From Methylibium sp. (GTDB taxonomy: Bacteria > Pseudomonadota > Gammaproteobacteria > Burkholderiales > Burkholderiaceae_C), in assembly GCA_013824165.1 (NCBI GenBank), contig PNNH01000026.1, positions 1 through 64,000 on the forward strand: 64,000 bases of DNA. The letters are read 5' to 3'. The first letter of the stretch is position 1. The number at the start of each line of letters is the position of its first letter. The notes under the pieces were generated by a model, which was not told the DNA's origin, ran no database searches, and was given only the letters and a program-made list of their open reading frames with translations. Shown here in pieces: positions 45,431 through 54,097 of this stretch. A program made the position numbers and the translations under genes.

Positions 45431-46942
45431 TCAATAGCCCACCCGCCCCCGATTCGCCATCGGCTTGGAGCGGCGGATCAGCGGCACATCGTCCGCCTCC
45501 TCTCCGTGCACCTCGCCCTCAAGCGCAGGCGGCGCCTGCGGCCAGTCACGCTGCGGCCCGCGCAGCTGCTCGAAGGCGCGCGCCATGCGCAGCACGCCCA
45601 CATCGTCAAAGCGCCGCCCGGCAATCTGCAGGCCGATCGGCAGGCCGTCCGCACCCCAGCCGCAGTTGATCGATGCGGCCGGCTGCTCGCTCATGTTGTA
45701 GGGCAGCGTGAAGGCGATGTGCTCCAGCGGCCGTGCCGGGTCGTTGGTGGGGCCGGCCCATTCGGCCGGGAAGCTGGCCACCGGGCTGACCGGCGAGAGC
45801 ACGTAGTCAAAAGGCTGGCAGGCCGCCACCGCCGCGTCGCGCAGCGCCGCCATCTGGCTGTAGCCCTGGTAGAGATCGGCCGCGCTCAAGCCCGCGCCGC
45901 CAGCCGCCCACTCGCGGATATAGGGCAGCACCCGGGCCTGGCGCTCAGGCGGCAAGGCCGAGATGTCCAGCCAGGAGCGCAGACGCCAGAAGCGGTCCAG
46001 GCCGTCGATCATCGCGCGGGTCGAAAACGCCGGCAGCGGCTGCACGCTGGCGCCGGCCTGCTCGAACAGGCGCGCGGCAGCCTGCACCGCGGCGGCCGTC
46101 TCGGCCTGCACGGGCAGGCCCCAGCCGGCGTCCATCAGCAGGCCGATGCGCTTGCCGCGCAGCAGCGTTTGAGGCTCGCCGTCCAGCTCCAGCCAGGGCA
46201 GCTCCTGCGCGGGCAGGCTCATCGCATCGCGCCAGTCGGGGCGGCTCAGCACGGCCATCAGCAAGGCGGCGTCGCTGACGGTACGCGTCATCGGCCCGGC
46301 CACGCGGCCGGCAAAGGCCGGCTTGATCGGAATCCGCCCCAGGCTGGGCTTGAGCGTGAAGATGCCGCACCAGGCTGCCGGCAGGCGCACCGAGCCGCCG
46401 ATATCCGTGCCCACATGCAGCGGGCCGTAGCCGGCCGCCGCCGCAGCGCCGGCGCCGGCGCTGGAGCCGCCGGGGTTCTTGCTCAGGTCCCAGGGGTTGC
46501 GCGTCAGCGGGTGGAAGCTGGACAGGCCGGAGCTGAGCATGCCGTAGTCCGGCATCGTGGTCTTGGCCAGCAGCAGCGCGCCCACCTCGCGCATGCGCGC
46601 GGCCGGCGGCGCGTCTTCCAGCGCCGGCGCCAGCTCGGTGGCGGCCGTTCCCAGCGGCACCGGCGTGCCGCGGCTGGCGATGTTTTCCTTCAGTGTGGCC
46701 GGCACGCCGTCCAGCGTCAGGCCGCCCGCCGTCAGTGGCACGCCCTTCATCCAGCGCGCCTCGCTGGCACGCGCCTGCTCCAGCACCGCGTCGGCATCAA
46801 AGGCATAGAGCGCGCGCAGATGCGGCTCCCAGCGCTCGACATGGGCCAGCAGGCTATGCGCCACCTCCAGTGGCGAGAAGGCGTGGCTGCGGTAGCCGGC
46901 CAGCAGCGCCTGGGCGGACAACTCGTGCAAAGGGGCGCTCAT
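45431..46942 (-). CDS. Amidase signature-family enzyme
   Basis: Hydrolase of 503 aa with the amidase signature fold. The Lys-Ser-Ser triad is visible: Lys in VPATLKENIA (about residue 83), the first Ser in NPGGSSAGAGAAAA and the nucleophile Ser in GTDIGGSVRLPAAW. It resembles AtzF/AmiE-like proteins more than GatA, as no tRNA-type context is present. The start at 46942 is preferred to 46960 because GAGG lies upstream. It follows the substrate-binding protein gene by only seven bases, so it is part of the peptide-transporter operon and probably hydrolyses an imported amide. Confidence 0.92.
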   Translation of the reverse strand: MSAPLHELSAQALLAGYRSHAFSPLEVAHSLLAHVERWEPHLRALYAFDADAVLEQARASEARWMKGVPLTAGGLTLDGVPATLKENIASRGTPVPLGTAATELAPALEDAPPAARMREVGALLLAKTTMPDYGMLSSGLSSFHPLTRNPWDLSKNPGGSSAGAGAAAAAGYGPLHVGTDIGGSVRLPAAWCGIFTLKPSLGRIPIKPAFAGRVAGPMTRTVSDAALLMAVLSRPDWRDAMSLPAQELPWLELDGEPQTLLRGKRIGLLMDAGWGLPVQAETAAAVQAAARLFEQAGASVQPLPAFSTRAMIDGLDRFWRLRSWLDISALPPERQARVLPYIREWAAGGAGLSAADLYQGYSQMAALRDAAVAACQPFDYVLSPVSPVASFPAEWAGPTNDPARPLEHIAFTLPYNMSEQPAASINCGWGADGLPIGLQIAGRRFDDVGVLRMARAFEQLRGPQRDWPQAPPALEGEVHGEEADDVPLIRRSKPMANRGRVGY

Positions 46943-46949
46943 CTGCGCC

Positions 46950-48458
46950 TCACTCGACACTCAAACCCGCTACATCGTTAACGAAGATCGGCATGTCCGT
47001 CCACAGGCCCTTGACCTGGCGCTTGGCGACGGTAATCCATTGCGGCTGATACAGCCAGGCGGCCACCGCATCGCGCGCAATCAGGCGCTGCGCATCGCCC
47101 AGCAGGCGGGCCCGCTCGCTCTCGCGCGGCGCGTTGCTGATCTGCTCGAACAGCTTGTTGAACTCGGCGCTCTCATAGCCCCAGTAGTAGCCGGGCTTGG
47201 CGAAGTTGCCCAGGTCGAAAGGTTCGACATGCGAGATCAGCGTCAGGTCGTAGGCCTTGCTGCCATAGACGCCCGACAGCCACTGCGCCCATTCGATGTT
47301 CTCGATCTTGGCGCGGATGCCCACCTTGGCCAGCTGGGCCACGATGGCCTCGCCGCCCTGGCGCGCATAGGGGGGCGGCGGCAGCTTCAGCGTCAGCTCC
47401 AGCGGCAGTGCCACGCCGGCTTCCTTCAGCAGTGCGCGCGCCTTGTCAGGGTTGTAGGGATTCAGGCCGGTGGTGTCCACATAGCCCAGCGCGCCCGGCA
47501 CATAGTGGCTGCCGATCGGCACGCCGAAGCCGTCCGCCGCGGCTTCGATGATGGCCTTGCGGTCGATCGCCGCGGCGATGGCGCGGCGCACACGCACATC
47601 ATTCAGCGGCGCTTTCTTGTTGTTGATCGCCAGGATGGTCTTGGCGCGCGAGCCGGCCACGATGACCTGGAAGCGCTTGTCAGCCTTGAACTGCGCCAGG
47701 CTGCGCGCCGCCGCCACGCGCGGGAAGGCATCCACATCGCCCGCCAGCAGGGCCGCCACCTGGGCCGCCGGTTCACTGATGAAGCGGAAGCTGACGCGCC
47801 GCGTCTTGACGGCCGCCGCGTTGCGATGGCCGTCCCAGCGCGCCAGCGTGATGCTGGCGCCCTTGGCCCAGTGCTCCAGCCGGTAAGGGCCGCTGCCCAC
47901 CGGCTGGGTGGCATTGCTGGCGGCGCTCTTGGGCTCGACAATGATGGCCGTGGCCTGGCCGATCAGGAACAGGAAGTCGGGCTCGATGGTCTTCAGCCCG
48001 ATCACCACCGTGTCCGCTTCCGGCGTGCCGATGAAGGCGATATTGCTGAACAGGCGCTTGTCCTTGTTGGTGCTCTTCTCGCCGGCGGCGCGCTCGAAGG
48101 AGAACTTCACCGCGGCCGCGTCCAGCGGCTCGCCGTTGTGGAACTTGACGCCGCGGCGCAGCTTGAAGGTAAAGGTCTTCAGGTCCGGCGAGACCTCCCA
48201 GCGCTCGGCCAGCAGCGGCTGCGGGCGGCCGTCAGCGCCGATGCGGGTCAGCGTCTCGAAGACGTTGTAGAGCACCACCTCGGCGATGGCCGAGGCCGCG
48301 CCGGCCGTCGGGTCCAGGCCCGGCGGCTCCAAGGTCATGCCGATCACCAGTGTGTCCTTGGCACGGCCCTGGGCCTGGGCCGGCAGATGGGCTGCACTGA
48401 GCAACAGGGCGGTGGCGGTGCCCAGCAGCAGGGCTCTCTTGGTCAAGGGCGATGACAT
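46950..48458 (-). CDS. Peptide ABC transporter substrate-binding protein (family 5)
   Basis: Periplasmic binding protein of 502 aa. The signal peptide ends AQAQ at about residue 29. The fold starts DTLVIGMTLEPPGLDPTAG and VVLYNVFETLTRI, and continues with LAERWEVSPDLKTFTFKLRRGVKFHNGEPLDA, the hallmark of SBP_bac_5 (DppA/OppA/NikA). GGAGGA precedes the start at 48458. It follows the ATPase genes and precedes the amidase gene. Ligand likely a peptide or amide-containing molecule, but specificity cannot be read from sequence. Confidence 0.95.
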   Translation of the reverse strand: MSSPLTKRALLLGTATALLLSAAHLPAQAQGRAKDTLVIGMTLEPPGLDPTAGAASAIAEVVLYNVFETLTRIGADGRPQPLLAERWEVSPDLKTFTFKLRRGVKFHNGEPLDAAAVKFSFERAAGEKSTNKDKRLFSNIAFIGTPEADTVVIGLKTIEPDFLFLIGQATAIIVEPKSAASNATQPVGSGPYRLEHWAKGASITLARWDGHRNAAAVKTRRVSFRFISEPAAQVAALLAGDVDAFPRVAAARSLAQFKADKRFQVIVAGSRAKTILAINNKKAPLNDVRVRRAIAAAIDRKAIIEAAADGFGVPIGSHYVPGALGYVDTTGLNPYNPDKARALLKEAGVALPLELTLKLPPPPYARQGGEAIVAQLAKVGIRAKIENIEWAQWLSGVYGSKAYDLTLISHVEPFDLGNFAKPGYYWGYESAEFNKLFEQISNAPRESERARLLGDAQRLIARDAVAAWLYQPQWITVAKRQVKGLWTDMPIFVNDVAGLSVE

Positions 48459-48502
48459 GCGGGGGTCCTCCGGGTTGGCGCGGGCGCGCCAGGCTGTTGC
48501 GA

Positions 48503-49507
48503 TCAGTGCGGATGATGGCATGCCACCAGGTGGCCGGGCTGCAGCGGGGCCAGCACCGGCCGCTCCGCCGTGCAGCGCGCGCTGGCGCGCGGGCAACGCG
48601 CGGCAAAGGCGCAGCCGGCGGCCTGGGGGTCAGGTCTTGCAGGGTCCTGCGCCAGCGCGACATGGCGCCGCCGCGGCTGGCCCGGCTTGGGCACCGCGAC
48701 GCGCGGCACTGCATCCACCAGCAGGCGTGTGTAGGGGTGGGCGCCTGCGCGGAACAGCTGCGCCGGCGCGCCCTGCTCGACCACGCGGCCCTGGTAGAGC
48801 ACCAGCACCTCGTCGCAGACATGGTCGACCACTGCAAGGTCGTGGCTGATCAGCAGAAAACTCAGGCCCAGGCGCTGGCGCAGGTCCAGCAGCAAGTTCA
48901 GCACCTGGGCCTGCACCGACACGTCCAGCGCGCTGACCGGCTCATCGGCCACGATCAAGCGCGGGCTTGTTGCCAGCGCGCGGGCAATCGCGATGCGCTG
49001 GCGCTGGCCGCCGGAGAACTCATGCGGATATTTGTGCAGATCGGCCGCGGAAAGGCCCACCGCCTGCAGGCTGTCGAGCGCACGCGCGGCCTGCTCGGCG
49101 ACGGGCAGACGCAGCAGCGCGGCCAAGGGCTCGGCCACGATGGCACCGACGCGGCGGCGCGGGTCGAGCGAGCCATAGGGGTCCTGGAACACCATCTGGA
49201 ACTGGCGGCGTGCCTGGCGCAGCGCCTCAGGCGCCAGCGCATGCAGATCCTGCCCGTCCAGCAAGACCTGACCCCCGCCATGCGTCTGCGGCTCGTCCAG
49301 CGCCATCACCGCGCGCGCCAGTGTGCTCTTGCCCGAACCCGATTCGCCCACCACGCCCAATGACCGCCCGGCCGGCAGCACGAAGCCGATGTCGCTGAGC
49401 GCCTGCAGGCGCGGCGCCGGCTGCCACAGCGAGGGCCGCGGCAGGCGGTAGTGGCGGCTCAAGGACCGCACTTCAAGCAAAGGCGTGGTGCTGCTGCCGC
49501 TGCTCAT
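48503..49507 (-). CDS. Peptide ABC transporter ATP-binding protein (DppF/OppF type)
   Basis: Cytoplasmic ATPase of 334 aa with Walker A GESGSGKST, signature FSGGQRQRIAIARAL, Walker B LIVADEPVSALD and switch LLISHDLAVVDHV. The C-terminal oligopeptide/dipeptide region (PYTRLLVDAVPR) and a final Cys-rich segment (CAFAARCPRASARC) that could bind a 4Fe-4S cluster are typical of this class. It overlaps the other ATPase gene by four bases. Confidence 0.95.
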   Translation of the reverse strand: MSSGSSTTPLLEVRSLSRHYRLPRPSLWQPAPRLQALSDIGFVLPAGRSLGVVGESGSGKSTLARAVMALDEPQTHGGGQVLLDGQDLHALAPEALRQARRQFQMVFQDPYGSLDPRRRVGAIVAEPLAALLRLPVAEQAARALDSLQAVGLSAADLHKYPHEFSGGQRQRIAIARALATSPRLIVADEPVSALDVSVQAQVLNLLLDLRQRLGLSFLLISHDLAVVDHVCDEVLVLYQGRVVEQGAPAQLFRAGAHPYTRLLVDAVPRVAVPKPGQPRRRHVALAQDPARPDPQAAGCAFAARCPRASARCTAERPVLAPLQPGHLVACHHPH

Positions 49508-50493
49508 GGCTGCTGCTCCGCGCGCGCCAGCGCTTGCTCCAGATGCAGGCAGCGCACCGCATGCGCGTCTTCCAGCGCATGCAGGGGCGGCATCCCGAGG
49601 CCGCAGCCCAGCGTGGCCAGCGCGCAGCGCGGCGCGAAGGGACAGCCGGCCGGCATGGCGGAAAGCGCCGGCACGCTGCCGGGAATCGTCGGCAGATGCC
49701 GGCGCGGCCCGCCCAGGCGCGGGCGCGCGGCGAACAGGCCCTGCGTGTAGGGATGGCCCATGCGCGCGAACACCGCCGCCGTCGGCCCGCTCTCGACCGC
49801 GATGCCGCCATACATCACGATCAGGCGCCGAACGTTCTCGGCGATCACGCCCAGGTCGTGCGAGATCAGGATCAGGCCCATGCCGCGCTCAGCCACCAGA
49901 TCGGCCAGCAAGTCCAGGATCTGGCCCTGCACGCTGACGTCCAGCGCGGTGGTGGGCTCGTCGGCGATCAGCAATTCGGGGCCGCAGGCCAGCGCCATCG
50001 CGATCAGCACGCGTTGGCGCTGGCCGCCGGACAGCTCATGCGGATAGGCCTGCGCGCAGCGCCGCACATCGGGCAGGCCGACGCGCTCCAGCAGGCGCAG
50101 CACCTCAGCCTCGGCAGCCGCACGGCTCAGGCCCAGATGCAGGCGCAGCGGCTCGGCCACCTGGCGGCCCACCGGATGCAGCGGATTCAACGCCGTCATC
50201 GGCTCCTGGAAAATCATCGCCATGCGGCGGCCGCGCCAGGCACAGCGTTCATGCTCGGGCATGGCCAGCACGTCCTGCCCGGCCAGGCGCAGTTGGCCGC
50301 TGGCGCTGGCGCCTTCCGGCAGCAGGCCCATCAGCGCCAGCGCAGTGAGCGACTTGCCGCAGCCCGACTCGCCCACCAGGCCCAGCGTTTCTCCGCGCGC
50401 CAACGTGAAGGACAGGCCGCGCACGGCGTCCAGCGGGCCGGCCTCGGCCGACACCTGCACGCGCAGATCGCGCACCTCGAGCAGCGCACTCAT
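49504..50493 (-). CDS. Peptide ABC transporter ATP-binding protein (DppD/OppD type)
   Basis: ATPase of 329 aa. Walker A is GESGCGKS, followed by FQEPMTALNPLHPVG (Q-loop), ELSGGQRQRVLIAMAL (signature), LLIADEPTTALDV (Walker B) and LILISHDLGVIAE. The C-terminal Cys-containing segment (GCPFAPRCALATLGC) is the standard OppD/DppD ending. Start at 50493 overlaps the permease stop. It pairs with the DppF-type ATPase and the two permeases of the operon. Confidence 0.95.
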   Translation of the reverse strand: MSALLEVRDLRVQVSAEAGPLDAVRGLSFTLARGETLGLVGESGCGKSLTALALMGLLPEGASASGQLRLAGQDVLAMPEHERCAWRGRRMAMIFQEPMTALNPLHPVGRQVAEPLRLHLGLSRAAAEAEVLRLLERVGLPDVRRCAQAYPHELSGGQRQRVLIAMALACGPELLIADEPTTALDVSVQGQILDLLADLVAERGMGLILISHDLGVIAENVRRLIVMYGGIAVESGPTAAVFARMGHPYTQGLFAARPRLGGPRRHLPTIPGSVPALSAMPAGCPFAPRCALATLGCGLGMPPLHALEDAHAVRCLHLEQALARAEQQP

Positions 50494-51317
50494 CGCCGCG
50501 CCCTTGCCAGCCGGGGGTCGAACAGATCGCGCAGGCCATCGCCCAGCAGGTTCAGGCCCAGCACCGCCAGCACGATGGCCAGGCCCGGATAGACCGCCAG
50601 CATCGGCGCCTGGAAGATCAGGCTCTGCGCCTCGGCCAGCATGCGGCCCCAGCTGGGCTGCGGCGGCTGCGTGCCCAGGCCCAGATAGGACAGCGCCGCC
50701 TCGGCCAGGATGGCGAGCGCGAACTGGATGGTGGCCTGCACGATCAGCACCGCGGCGATATTCGGCAGCACATGCTCGACGCTGATGCGCCAGGCTCCCT
50801 TGCCGCAGGCGCGCGCGGCCAGCACATAGTCGCGCGCCCATTGCTGGCGGGCGCTGGCGCGGGTGATGCGGGCGAAGGTCGGGATGTTGTGCAGGCCGAT
50901 GGCGATGATGGCGTTGACCATGCCCGGGCCCCAGACCGCCGTCAGCATGATGGCCAGCAGGATGGCAGGGAAGGCGAAACCGAAGTCGGTGAGGCGCATC
51001 AGCGCTTCCTCCACCCAGCCGCGCCGCGCCGCCGCCCACAGGCCCAGCAACGTGCCCACGGTCAGGCCGATGCCCACCGCGATCAGGCCCACCAGGATGG
51101 AGCTGCGCGCGCCAGCCAGCAGCAGGCTGGCGATGTCGCGCCCCAGCACATCGGTGCCCAGCCAATGCGCCGCGCTGGGGCCTTGCAGCTTGGCGGCCAT
51201 ATTGATCTCGTCAGTGGGCCAGGGCGTCCACAGCAACGACAAGGCGGCCGCAACCAGCAGTGCGACGCTCAGCAACGCGCCGGCCACGAAGCTGGGATGA
51301 CGCAGCGCCCTTCTCAC
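50490..51317 (-). CDS. Peptide ABC transporter permease (DppC/OppC type)
   Basis: Inner-membrane permease of about 275 aa. Translation starts at a GTG that overlaps the stop of the other permease (GTGA), reading VRRALRHPSFVAG. The signature LGTDVLGRDIASLLL, the EAA-loop-like RASARQQWARDYVLAARACG and the late ILAEAALSYLGLGTQPP are all typical of the DppC family. It has about six helices. Without the GTG the frame would begin far inside the previous permease gene, which is why the GTG is preferred. Confidence 0.93.
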   Translation of the reverse strand: MRRALRHPSFVAGALLSVALLVAAALSLLWTPWPTDEINMAAKLQGPSAAHWLGTDVLGRDIASLLLAGARSSILVGLIAVGIGLTVGTLLGLWAAARRGWVEEALMRLTDFGFAFPAILLAIMLTAVWGPGMVNAIIAIGLHNIPTFARITRASARQQWARDYVLAARACGKGAWRISVEHVLPNIAAVLIVQATIQFALAILAEAALSYLGLGTQPPQPSWGRMLAEAQSLIFQAPMLAVYPGLAIVLAVLGLNLLGDGLRDLFDPRLARARR

Positions 51318-52276
51318 AGCGCCGCCGTCTTGATGCGCGGGTCGATCAGCGCGTACAGCACATCGACCACGAAGTTGACGAACACCACCAGCGCCGCCAG
51401 CAGCATCACGCAGTTGCGCACCACCACCAGATCGCGGTTGGCAATCGCCTGGAAGATCAGGCGACCCAGCCCCGGCAGCGTGAACACGTTCTCCACCACG
51501 ATGGTGCCAGCCAGCAGGTTGGCGAACTGCAGGCCCATCACCGTCAGCACCGGAATCATCGCGTTGCGCAGGCCATGGCCCCACAGCGCCTGGCGCGCGC
51601 TCAGGCCCTTGGCGCGCGCGGTGCGCATGAAGTCCTCGCGCAGAACCTCCAGCATGGCCGAGCGCGTGATTCGCGACAGGATGGCCGCCTGTACCACCGC
51701 CAGCGCCACGGCTGGCAGCAGCAGAGCCTGCAGCGCCGGCAGGAAGCCGCCGCCCTGCGCCTCGCTCCAGCCCGGAAAGCCGCCAGCCGAGAACCACTGC
51801 AGCTTCACCGCGAACAGCAGGATCAGCAGGATGGCAAACCAGAAGTTCGGAATCGCGATGCCCAGCTGGCTGAACACCATCATGCCGATATCGCCGGCGC
51901 GGCGGTGGCGCGCGGCGGCATAGACGCCCATGCTCAACGCCAGCACAGTGGTCAGAGCCATCGCCAGCAGGGCCAGCGGCACGGTCAGCGCCAGACGCTC
52001 GGCGATCAGCTCGGCCACCGGCGAGCCATAGGCATAGGAATCCCCCAGCTCGAAGCGCAGCAGGCCCCACAGCCACTGCACATAGCGCGTCCAGGCGCTC
52101 TGGTTCAGGCCCAGCTTGTCAGCCAGCGCCGCGACGGCCTCGGGCGCGGCATCGGGACCCAGCAGCAACTCGGCCGCATTGCCGGGCAGGATCTCCAGCA
52201 CCAGAAACACCAGGGCCGAGGTGGCCAGCAGCGTCAGCACCAGGGTGAGCGCGCGCCTGAGCAGAAAGGCGCTCAT
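51314..52276 (-). CDS. Peptide ABC transporter permease (DppB/OppB type)
   Basis: Inner-membrane permease of about 320 aa with the DppB layout: FLLRRALTLVLTLLATSALVFL at the N-terminus, then DKLGLNQSAWTRYVQWL and LRFELGDSY, and the EAA-type loop REDFMRTARAKGLSARQALWGH. It ends ALIDPRIK like other family members. Start at 52276 is chosen; an ATG 15 bases upstream is possible. First gene of the transporter operon, which runs B-C-D-F-A then amidase. Confidence 0.95.
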   Translation of the reverse strand: MSAFLLRRALTLVLTLLATSALVFLVLEILPGNAAELLLGPDAAPEAVAALADKLGLNQSAWTRYVQWLWGLLRFELGDSYAYGSPVAELIAERLALTVPLALLAMALTTVLALSMGVYAAARHRRAGDIGMMVFSQLGIAIPNFWFAILLILLFAVKLQWFSAGGFPGWSEAQGGGFLPALQALLLPAVALAVVQAAILSRITRSAMLEVLREDFMRTARAKGLSARQALWGHGLRNAMIPVLTVMGLQFANLLAGTIVVENVFTLPGLGRLIFQAIANRDLVVVRNCVMLLAALVVFVNFVVDVLYALIDPRIKTAAL

Positions 52277-52377
52277 GCCTTGCGTCCCCATGCCGCTGTG
52301 TCGAATCGCCTGTCCATGCCCACCCTGCAGTGCCCGGCGCGATTCTCTGCGCTTTTCAGGAAGGGCTCGTCGGCGCG

Positions 52378-52752
52378 CTACGACACCCGGCTGCCGAAGG
52401 CGAAACTGGCGCTGGCAATGCGCCCGTCGCGCAGCTGGTAGATGCACAGCAGTTCGATCCAGCCCAGGCCGTCTTCGAAGCGCTGCGTCACCTGCTCGAT
52501 GTCGATCACGCAATTGCCCAGCACCTGGCGCTGCAGCAGCCGTGCCTGCAGCGCCGGGTCCTCAAGGCGCTGCGCCATGCGCGCAGCGATCTCTGCGCGG
52601 CCGCGTGCCAGCAGCGTTGCCGGCAGTGCGTACTGGCAGGCATCCACGTCATAGCAGTCCAGCAAGGCGATCAGGTCGCGGGCGTTGTAGGCATCAAGCT
52701 GGCGCTGAACCAGCGCGATGGCGGCTTGTGCCGCCCCGGCTGTAGCGCTCAC
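52378..52752 (-). CDS. SnoaL/NTF2-like fold protein
   Basis: Small cytoplasmic protein of 124 aa. The likely start is a GTG overlapping the stop of the DUF1127 gene (GTGA); an upstream ATG at 52794 would overlap that gene by 45 bases. The SnoaL-like pattern is visible in VQRQLDAYNARDLIALLDCYDVDA followed by beta strands and the C-terminal GRIASASFAFG. Members include steroid isomerases and polyketide cyclases, but most in this setting are uncharacterised. Translation appears coupled to the DUF1127 gene. Confidence 0.8.
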   Translation of the reverse strand: MSATAGAAQAAIALVQRQLDAYNARDLIALLDCYDVDACQYALPATLLARGRAEIAARMAQRLEDPALQARLLQRQVLGNCVIDIEQVTQRFEDGLGWIELLCIYQLRDGRIASASFAFGSRVS

Positions 52753-52985
52753 CACAACTCGGGAGAGTGGCGTACCGGCGGCACTTCGCAGCACAAGCCG
52801 ATGTCGCGCAGCATCCGGGCGTCCAGTGCCGAGACGGGTTCAGGCTCAGACCGCGCCGCTGCGAGCAGGCGACCCGCAGTGGCCGCCAGGCCTTCGCGCA
52901 GACGCTGCAGCCAGGGCCGGCGGGTGGCGATCAGGCTGGGGCAATGGGTGGGGCAGCAGCAGCTGGCAAAGGGGACGGTACTCAT
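52749..52985 (-). CDS. DUF1127-domain small protein
   Basis: A 78-aa protein. The C-terminal LDARMLRDIGLC matches the DUF1127 core (LSDRxLxDIGL). The N-terminus has three consecutive Cys (SCCCPTHC) and an Arg-rich middle. AAGGAG lies eight bases before the ATG. Small DUF1127 proteins have been linked to phosphate and stress regulation or RNA binding in alphaproteobacteria. It is divergent from a LysR-family gene 128 bp away, which may control it. Confidence 0.85.
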   Translation of the reverse strand: MSTVPFASCCCPTHCPSLIATRRPWLQRLREGLAATAGRLLAAARSEPEPVSALDARMLRDIGLCCEVPPVRHSPELW

Positions 52986-53113
52986 GGCAGCACTCCTTGA
53001 ATGGCCTTGCTCTTCAGGCAGGTGCGCTCAGATTAGGTGGGCTTGCTGGACAATGGAATTGATCGTTTTGTGCCAACTTGGTCGAAATTTATAACCAGTT
53101 AAGCCATCCAGCC

Positions 53114-54076
53114 ATGTCACGCCTGCCCTTGCACACGCTGCCGACCTTCCGCGTCATCGCCCAGTTGCAGAACCTGCGCGCCGCAGCCGAACAGCTGCAT
53201 CTGACCCACAGCGCGCTGAGCCACCAGCTCAAGGCGCTGGAGACCCAGCTGGGTCACACGCTGTTCGAGCGCCGAGGGCGCCGACTGGTGCTCAATGCCG
53301 CCGGCCAGGCCCTGCTCGAAAGCGTCGAGCAGGCGTTGCAGCAGCTGGACCGAGGTGTGGCCGCCGCCGCCAATGCCGCCGGGCTGACACCCGAAAGCCT
53401 GCGCCTGTCGGTGCTGCCCAGCTTCGCGCAGCGCTGGCTGCTGCCACGCATGGCGCGCTGGCGCGGCCTGCACCCCGAGCTGGCGCTGGAGATCCAGGCC
53501 TCGGCGCAACTGGCTGACCTGCAACGCGAAGGCCTGCATGCCGCGATCCGCCAGGGCGCCGGCCATTGGCCAGGCTTGCAGGCCGAGGTGCTGATCGGCA
53601 CTGCCGTGCCGCTGGTGGTGGTGGGCTCGCCGGCCGCCGCGCGCCGGCTGGGAATCAGCCCCGCAGGCCGCGGCCGGAAGTTGCCTGAGGCCGGCGTCGA
53701 CGCCCGCTGCTTCGGCGACGAGCCGCTGTTGGGCAGCGCCGAGCTGTGGGAACAATGGTTCGCGCTGGCCGGCGCGCCACGCAAGGTCACGCCGGTGGCG
53801 CTGTTCAACGATGCCGGGCTGATGCTGCAGGCTGCCGAGCAGGACCTCGGCCTGGCGCTGGCGCGCGAGATCCTGGCCGCCGACGCGCTGCGCGAAGGAC
53901 GGCTGGTGCAGCTGTCGCCGCTGGCCATCAGCCACGCGGCGGCGCAGGCCTATCACCTGGTCTACCCACCTGGCCTGGCCGACTGGCCGCCGCTGCTGGC
54001 CCTGCGCGACTGGCTGCAGTCCGAGCTGGCCGGTACCGCCTCTCAGCCCAGGCGCGCTGCCCGCAGCCGCCGGTGA
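53114..54076 (+). CDS. LysR-family transcriptional regulator (GcvA-like)
   Basis: Regulator of about 320 aa. The HTH is at the N-terminus (LPTFRVIAQLQNLRAAAEQLHLTHSALSHQLKALETQLG, motif positions 10-45) with FERRGRRLVLNAAGQ after it. The substrate domain has SVLPSFAQRWLLPRM and TPVALFNDAGLMLQAAEQDLGLAL. The beginning resembles GcvA. The start at 53114 avoids an unlikely N-terminal extension from 53078. It lies divergent from the DUF1127/SnoaL pair. Confidence 0.92.
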   Translation: MSRLPLHTLPTFRVIAQLQNLRAAAEQLHLTHSALSHQLKALETQLGHTLFERRGRRLVLNAAGQALLESVEQALQQLDRGVAAAANAAGLTPESLRLSVLPSFAQRWLLPRMARWRGLHPELALEIQASAQLADLQREGLHAAIRQGAGHWPGLQAEVLIGTAVPLVVVGSPAAARRLGISPAGRGRKLPEAGVDARCFGDEPLLGSAELWEQWFALAGAPRKVTPVALFNDAGLMLQAAEQDLGLALAREILAADALREGRLVQLSPLAISHAAAQAYHLVYPPGLADWPPLLALRDWLQSELAGTASQPRRAARSRR

Positions 54077-54097
54077 GCGGCGCGACCGCCGCGCGCC

